From: Candidatus Dadabacteria bacterium
GTDB taxonomy: Bacteria; Desulfobacterota_D; UBA1144; Nemesobacterales; CSP1-2
NCBI GenBank assembly: GCA_022615255.1
Contig: JAKEHC010000129.1
Coordinates: forward strand, 1 to 5,672
Direction of reading: 5' to 3'
DNA length: 5,672 bases
Within the stretch, counting starts at the first letter, position 1, and every line of letters starts with the position of its first letter. The translations under genes and the position numbers were made by a program. Below, one piece after another: positions 5,587 through 5,672 of the stretch. The notes beneath the pieces are model-generated. The model was not told where the DNA came from and did not search any database. It was given only the letters and a program-made list of their open reading frames with translations.

Positions 5587-5615
5587 TGTCATTCTGAGCG
5601 AAGCGAGGAATCTCA
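5587..5615. repeat. GTCATTCTGAGCGAAGCGAG-type dispersed intergenic repeat
   Basis: The sequence GTCATTCTGAGCGAAGCGAG starts at 5588 and is followed by GAATCTCA. From general knowledge this word and close variants are scattered in many copies between genes in a range of environmental bacterial genomes. Its function is unknown. It is probably a REP-like non-coding element and not part of a gene. Confidence 0.65.
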
Positions 5616-5617
5616 AC

Positions 5618-5645
5618 GTAGGGAACGCATATATGCGTTCCCTAC
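5618..5645. repeat. Perfect 28-bp palindrome
   Basis: The left arm GTAGGGAACGCATA (5618-5631) is followed immediately by its exact reverse complement (5632-5645), with no spacer. It begins two bases after the dispersed repeat, so the two probably form one composite element. No T-run follows on either strand, which argues against a standard intrinsic terminator. It could form a cruciform or hairpin, or bind a dimeric protein. Confidence 0.85.
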
Positions 5646-5672
5646 AAGTATGTGACGGTATTATTATAGAAC

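Overview
The window looks like chromosomal DNA of a diderm (Gram-negative) bacterium of moderate GC. The evidence is a lipoprotein with a lipobox-like signal, a glycolate-oxidase-type iron-sulfur subunit and a GTCATTCTGAGCGAAGCGAG-type intergenic repeat. I cannot place the phylum. A Deltaproteobacteria/Thermodesulfobacteriota-like or candidate-phylum environmental lineage would fit, but that is inference only.

Left part (1-1357, + strand): the 3' end of a gene that starts outside the window, ending in an acidic and proline-rich tail. After 13 bases comes a 357-aa predicted lipoprotein. It has a small N-terminal domain and then three cysteine-rich modules hung on Pro-Thr linkers. Modules 2 and 3 are an imperfect 147-bp-offset duplication.

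Middle part (about 1372-3402): a visibly AT-richer block with four reading frames, all on the - strand. In transcription order these are: a 72-aa small protein; an overlapping 310-aa protein whose C-terminal half looks like a PD-(D/E)XK-type nuclease domain; an 81-codon headless frame resembling the C-terminus of a TdeIII-like type II restriction endonuclease; and a 67-aa small protein. The block is bracketed by a 27-base imperfect direct repeat (24/27). One copy is the last part of the glcF coding sequence (residues 425-433) and the other is an untranslated copy just past the lipoprotein gene. The simplest reading is a roughly 2-kb restriction/defence-like insertion next to the 3' end of glcF, already partly decayed.

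Right part (3355-5672, - strand): a probable two-gene operon. A DUF3891-like protein with conserved His/Asp/Trp motifs is followed 8 bases later by GlcF, with two 4Fe-4S motifs and two CCG domains. Upstream of it lie a candidate promoter, two imperfect hairpins, the repeat fragment and a perfect 28-bp palindrome.

The parts probably do three separate jobs: an envelope or surface protein on the left, a mobile defence-type cargo in the middle and 2-hydroxyacid (glycolate) oxidation on the right. I saw no rRNA, tRNA, CRISPR array, integrase, transposase or DNA methyltransferase.
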